Assembly: GCF_964204645.1 (NCBI RefSeq)
Contig: NC_134030.1
Location: 7,746,278 to 7,810,277, forward strand
DNA from: Tubulanus polymorphus
Lineage: Eukaryota; Nemertea; Palaeonemertea; Tubulaniformes; Tubulanidae
Length of the DNA: 64,000 nt
Direction: 5' to 3'
Every line of letters starts with the position of its first letter. Within the stretch, counting starts at the first letter, position 1. Made by a program: the position numbers and the translations under genes. The notes beneath the pieces were generated by a model. That model saw only the letters and a program-made list of their open reading frames with translations. It did no database searches and was not told the origin of the DNA. Of the stretch, positions 60,471 to 64,000 are shown piece after piece.

Positions 60471-62746
60471 TATAGATATCTAAAATCTCGATGTAATGAA
60501 ATAGGTAGAAAAAAAGTTAACCTTGTAATATAGATATCCAAAATCTCGATGTAATAAAATAGGTAGAAAAAAAAGTTAACCTTGTAATATAGATATCCAA
60601 AATCTCGATGTAATAAAATAGGTAGTAAAAAAATTAACCTTGTTATATAGATATCTAAAATCTAGATGTAATAGAATAGGCAGAAAAAAAAGTTAACCTT
60701 GTAATATAGATATCCAAAATCTCGATGTGATAAAATAGGTAGAAAAAAAAGCTAACCTTGTAATATAGATATCCAAAATCTAGATGTAATGAAATAGGCA
60801 GAAAAAAAAGTTAACCTTGTAATATTGATATCCAAAATCTCGATGTAATAAATTAGGTAGAAAAAAAGTTAACCTTGTAATATAGATATCCAAAATCTCG
60901 ATGTAATAAAATAGGTAGAAAAAAAAGTTAACCTTGTAATATAGATATCCAAAATCTCGATGTAATAAAATAGGTAGTAAAAAAATTAACCTTGTTATAT
61001 AGATATCTAAAATCTAGATGTAATAGAATAGGCAGAAAAAAAAGTTAACCTTGTAATATAGATATCCAAAATCTCGATGTAATAAAATAGGTAGAAAAAA
61101 GCTAACCTTGTATTATAGATATCCAAAATCTCGATGTAATAAAATAGGTAGAAAAAAAGCTAACCTTGTAATATAGATATCCAAGATCTCGATGTAATAA
61201 AATAGGTAGAAAAAAAAGTTAATCTTGTAATATAGATATCCAAAATCTCGATGTAATAAAATAGGTAGAAAAAAAAGTTAACCTTGTAATATAGATATCC
61301 AAAATCTCGATGTAATAAATTAGGTAGAAAAAAAGTTAACCTTGTAATATAGATATCCAAAATCTAGATGTAATGAAATAGGCAGAAAAAAAGTTAACCT
61401 TGTAATATAGATATCCAAAATCTTGATGTAATAAAATAGGTAGAAAAAAAAGTTAATCTTGTAATATAGATATCCAAAATCTCGATGTAATAAAATAGGT
61501 AGAAAAAAAAGTTAACCTTGTAATATAGATATCCAAAATCTCGATGTAATACAATAGGTAGAAAAAAAAGTTAACCTTGTAATATAGATATCCAAAATCT
61601 AGATGTAATAAAATAGGTAGTAAAAAAAAATTAACCTTGTTATATAGATATCTAAAATCTAGATGTAATAAAATAGGCAGAAAAAAAGGTAACCTTGTAA
61701 TATAGATAATCAAAATCTCGATGTAATAAAATAGGCAGAAAAAAAAGGTAACCTTGTAATATAGATATCCAAAATCTCGATGTAATAAATAAGGTAGAAA
61801 AAAAAGTTAATCTTGTAATATAGATATCCAAAATCTCGATGTAATAAAATAGGTAGTAAAAAAAAATTAACCTTGTTATATAGATATCTAAAATCTAGAT
61901 GTAATAGAATAGGCAGAAAAAAAAGTTAACCTTGTAATATAGATATCCAAAATCTCGATGTAATAAAATAGGTAGAAAAAAGCTAACCTTGTATTATAGA
62001 TATCCAAAATCTCGATGTAATAAAATAGGTAGAAAAAAAGCTAACCTTGTAATATAGATATCCAAGATCTCGATGTAATAAAATAGGTAGAAAAAAAAGT
62101 TAATCTTGTAATATAGATATCCAAAATCTCGATGTAATAAAATAGGTAGAAAAAAAGCTAACCTTGTAATATAGATATCCAAAATCTCGATGTAATGAAA
62201 TAGGCAGAAAAAAAAAGCTAACCTTGTAATATAGATATCCAAAATCTCGATGTAATAAGATAGGTAGAAAAAAAAGTTAATCTTGTAATATAGATATCCA
62301 AAATCTCGATGTAATAAAATAGGTAGAAAAAAAAGTTAACCTTGTAATATAGATATCCAAAATCTCGATGTAATAAAATAGGTAGAAAAAAAAGTTAATC
62401 TTGTAATATAGATATCCAAAATCTCGATGTAATAAAATAGGTAGAAAAAAAAGTTAACCTTGTAATATAGATATCCAAAATCTCGATGTAATACAATAGG
62501 TAGAAAAAAAAGCTAACCTTGTTATATAGATATCCAAAATCTAGATGTAATGAAATAGGCAGAAAAAAAGTTAACCTTGTAATATAGATATCCAAAATCT
62601 CGATGTAATACAATAGGTAGAAAAAAAAGCTAACCTTGTAATATAGATATCCAAAATCTAGATGTAATAGAATAGGCAGAAAAAAAAGTTAATCTTGTAA
62701 TATAGATATCCAAAATCTCGATGTAATGAAATAGGTAGAAAAAAAA

Positions 62747-62898
62747 GTTACCAAAGAAATGTATAACTTAGACAAAATTATCTTATTGTTAACTTTCGGA
62801 CTACATGAAAAAAAAAATTACCAAAGAAATGTATAACTTAGATGAAATTATCTTATTGTTAACTTTCGGACTACATGAAAAAAAAATACCAAAGAAAT
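62747..62898. repeat. 70-bp tandem repeat abutting the array
   Basis: Two copies and the start of a third (CCAAAGAAAT at 62751, 62821 and 62889) of a unit containing GTATAACTTAGACAAAATTA and TCGGACTACATG, ending in an A-tract like the 58-bp unit. It directly joins the last array unit. Confidence 0.85.
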
Positions 62899-63057
62899 GT
62901 ATTATAAAAATGTATAAGTAAAGGTCAACCAACTAAGATGATCATCCCCGATAACGAAACCAGCAATCATGAAAGGTAACTTGATATATGTGCAATTTCG
63001 ATTTATTCTAAATGTTATGTTTTGTGATAACAGGACATCATCTTTTTATGATTGCAG

Positions 63058-63171
63058 CTAAGATCCACTATCAGAAAAAGCCCAGCTTGAGATCAACTAC
63101 TCGTCCAAAATCTACAAACTGGAACGGTGCACAGAAAAGGCCAGAACTGAACCCAGCAATCTTTATTACCG
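63058..63171 (+). CDS. Candidate penultimate exon of unrecognised gene (exon B)
   Basis: The acceptor TTTTTATGATTGCAG ends at 63057 and the donor GTATAT starts at 63172. The 114-nt exon has phase 1 on both sides and encodes a basic, low-hydrophobicity segment (KIHYQKKPSLRSTTRPKSTN, then WNGAQKRPELNPAIFIT). Phase fits exon A (T|CT gives Ser) across a 12-kb intron holding the 58-bp array. I do not recognise the protein. Confidence 0.45.
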
Positions 63172-63444
63172 GTATATATAGATTTCAGGCCTCATATGAA
63201 TATCATTTAATAAGTGACTATCATTAAAATCTATTTACCGGTCCACATGGCTGATCTTTTATCTTTACTAGTCTTAAACAGTGATGAACTAGTCCTACTA
63301 CTGCAATTGATTATTGGGGTTTAAATCGGCAATTGACGTCGATGAATTTTGCTTTGTGAAAAACATTGTTGCTTGTTATTTGAAATGACATATAAATTAT
63401 GATAGATCGGTCTGAAATGTTTTGCTTTCTTCACTTTGTTTCAG

Positions 63445-63503
63445 CCAAACTACATCTCGGAAATAATGGTTTGAAGAAGACACCCACAACGATTACTGAT
63501 TGA
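63445..63503 (+). CDS. Candidate terminal exon of unrecognised gene (exon C)
   Basis: The acceptor TTCACTTTGTTTCAG ends at 63444. G|CC restores Ala, and the frame reads AKLHLGNNGLKKTPTTITD, then TGA at 63501-63503. A poly(A) signal follows at 63938. The agreement of phase, stop and poly(A) signal supports real 3' exons. Confidence 0.45.
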
Positions 63504-63960
63504 CCCATTTGCTGATGAAAACTGCAGAAGCCCAGGTGATAAGTTGAGGAGCCAGCGACGGATTAATCACTCAATGATGGAATCTTCTGCAATCGGTGGT
63601 TGATTTCTATAAAACATTTTATCAGGAGCAGCAAAGAAAATAGTGAATCTTATAAAACACTGATTCGAGCAGCAAAACTAATGGATTATTTCATAAACAC
63701 TGATTCAGGATAAACAATGTTTTAAAAGCAGCAAAGACAATAGTGTATCTTATTAGGAGCAGCATAGATAATAGTGCTTCTTATAAACACTGAAATCCAG
63801 GAGCGGTGAAGACAATAGCGGACTTTTGTAGTAAAGTATTGATTTTTTTACTTATCACCTTTTTCAAACCAGTCTGATGGATAATATAGTGTTTTCGAGG
63901 AAACTATTTTATAATGTGTTATGCAATGTGAGAGTCTAATAAAAGCTAAGCTCCATTAAT
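63504..63960 (+). other. Presumed 3' UTR with degenerate ~40-50-bp tandem repeats
   Basis: It contains about five diverged copies of AGCAGCAAAGACAATAGTG followed by TCTTATAAACACTGATTC between 63625 and 63830, then AATAAA at 63938-63943. No coding frame was seen. Confidence 0.45.
63938..63943 (+). terminator. Poly(A) signal AATAAA
   Basis: Canonical hexamer in TCTAATAAAAGC, 435 bases after the stop of exon C and 57 bases before the window end. Confidence 0.45.
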
Positions 63961-64000
63961 TCAAGATATTGGTATTCGATCCTTGGTCGATAGATAAGTC

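Larger units (their letters stand above)
53741..62749. repeat. 58-bp minisatellite array, ~9 kb, roughly 150 copies
   Basis: The unit runs AATATAGATATCCAAAATCT, CGATGTAATAAAATAGGTAG, AAAAAAAGTTAACCTTGT (58 bp). Length varies by about 2 bp through the A-tract, and common variants are CTC/CTA/CTG/CTT-GATG, AATAGAATAGGCAG, AAATTAGG and GTTATATAG. Because 58 is 3x19+1 and the minus strand of the unit lacks stops in all three frames, long minus-strand ORFs of a DIYITRLTFF type appear; they are artefacts of the repeat. It is not a CRISPR array, since there are no unique spacers. Confidence 0.97.

Noticed and set aside
53519-62613. Dozens of minus-strand frames encoding MDIYITRLTFF...
   Set aside because: All derive from the 58-bp minisatellite, which is stop-free on that strand. 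Start codons and frames recur with the unit.
53741-62749. CRISPR-like repeat array
   Set aside because: Adjacent units are contiguous near-identical copies with no unique spacers, in a eukaryotic genome.

Overview
The window is eukaryotic nuclear DNA from an invertebrate bilaterian, most likely a spiralian such as a mollusc, nemertean, annelid or brachiopod. The taxon is an inference: split genes with GT-AG introns, long AT-rich introns, many short non-autonomous transposons and minisatellites, and proteins that match bilaterian families without vertebrate-specific divergence. No bacterial operon, rRNA, tRNA or CRISPR array was seen.

Layout. 1-23 kb has no gene I can prove. It holds CpG-rich, probably regulatory blocks, several miniature inverted-repeat elements and simple repeats, and is probably the 5' flank or long 5' introns of the next gene. 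23.3-33.3 kb (+) carries the 3' part of a ZEB/zfh1 zinc-finger homeobox gene. Five exons are resolved: one acidic N-terminal exon, one alternative exon of equal length and phase, a 2.5 kb central exon and two short terminal exons. A roughly 4 kb 3' UTR follows, with a miR-8/miR-200 seed site. 38.66-46.98 kb (-) is a complete lysosomal beta-mannosidase gene (MANBA family). It has 17 coding exons and 931 codons including any N-terminal extension, all joining in phase, with one GC-AG intron. It converges on the ZEB gene. Inside one of its introns, on the same strand, lies an intact 123-codon intronless ORF with an N-myristoylation-type start, which I do not recognise.

47-53.7 kb is repeat-rich. 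It includes a fold-back element, a perfect 30-bp palindrome and a likely LINE scrap. It also holds an exon (50943-51103, +) whose phase fits a possible terminal exon at 52373 and two further exons at 63058 and 63445 that end in a stop codon and a poly(A) signal. Between them sits the most conspicuous object of the window: about 9 kb (53.74-62.75 kb) of a 58-bp minisatellite, roughly 150 copies, with superimposed higher-order duplications of about 1986, 3046, 880 and 351 bp. If the exon chain is right, this array lies in an intron of an unrecognised gene.

Functionally, ZEB is a nuclear repressor of E-box genes and MANBA a lysosomal glycosidase. Nothing suggests they act together; they are convergent neighbours. 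The best candidates for something undescribed are the nested intronic gene in MANBA, the paired 132-nt alternative ZEB exons and the higher-order minisatellite with its flanking exons.
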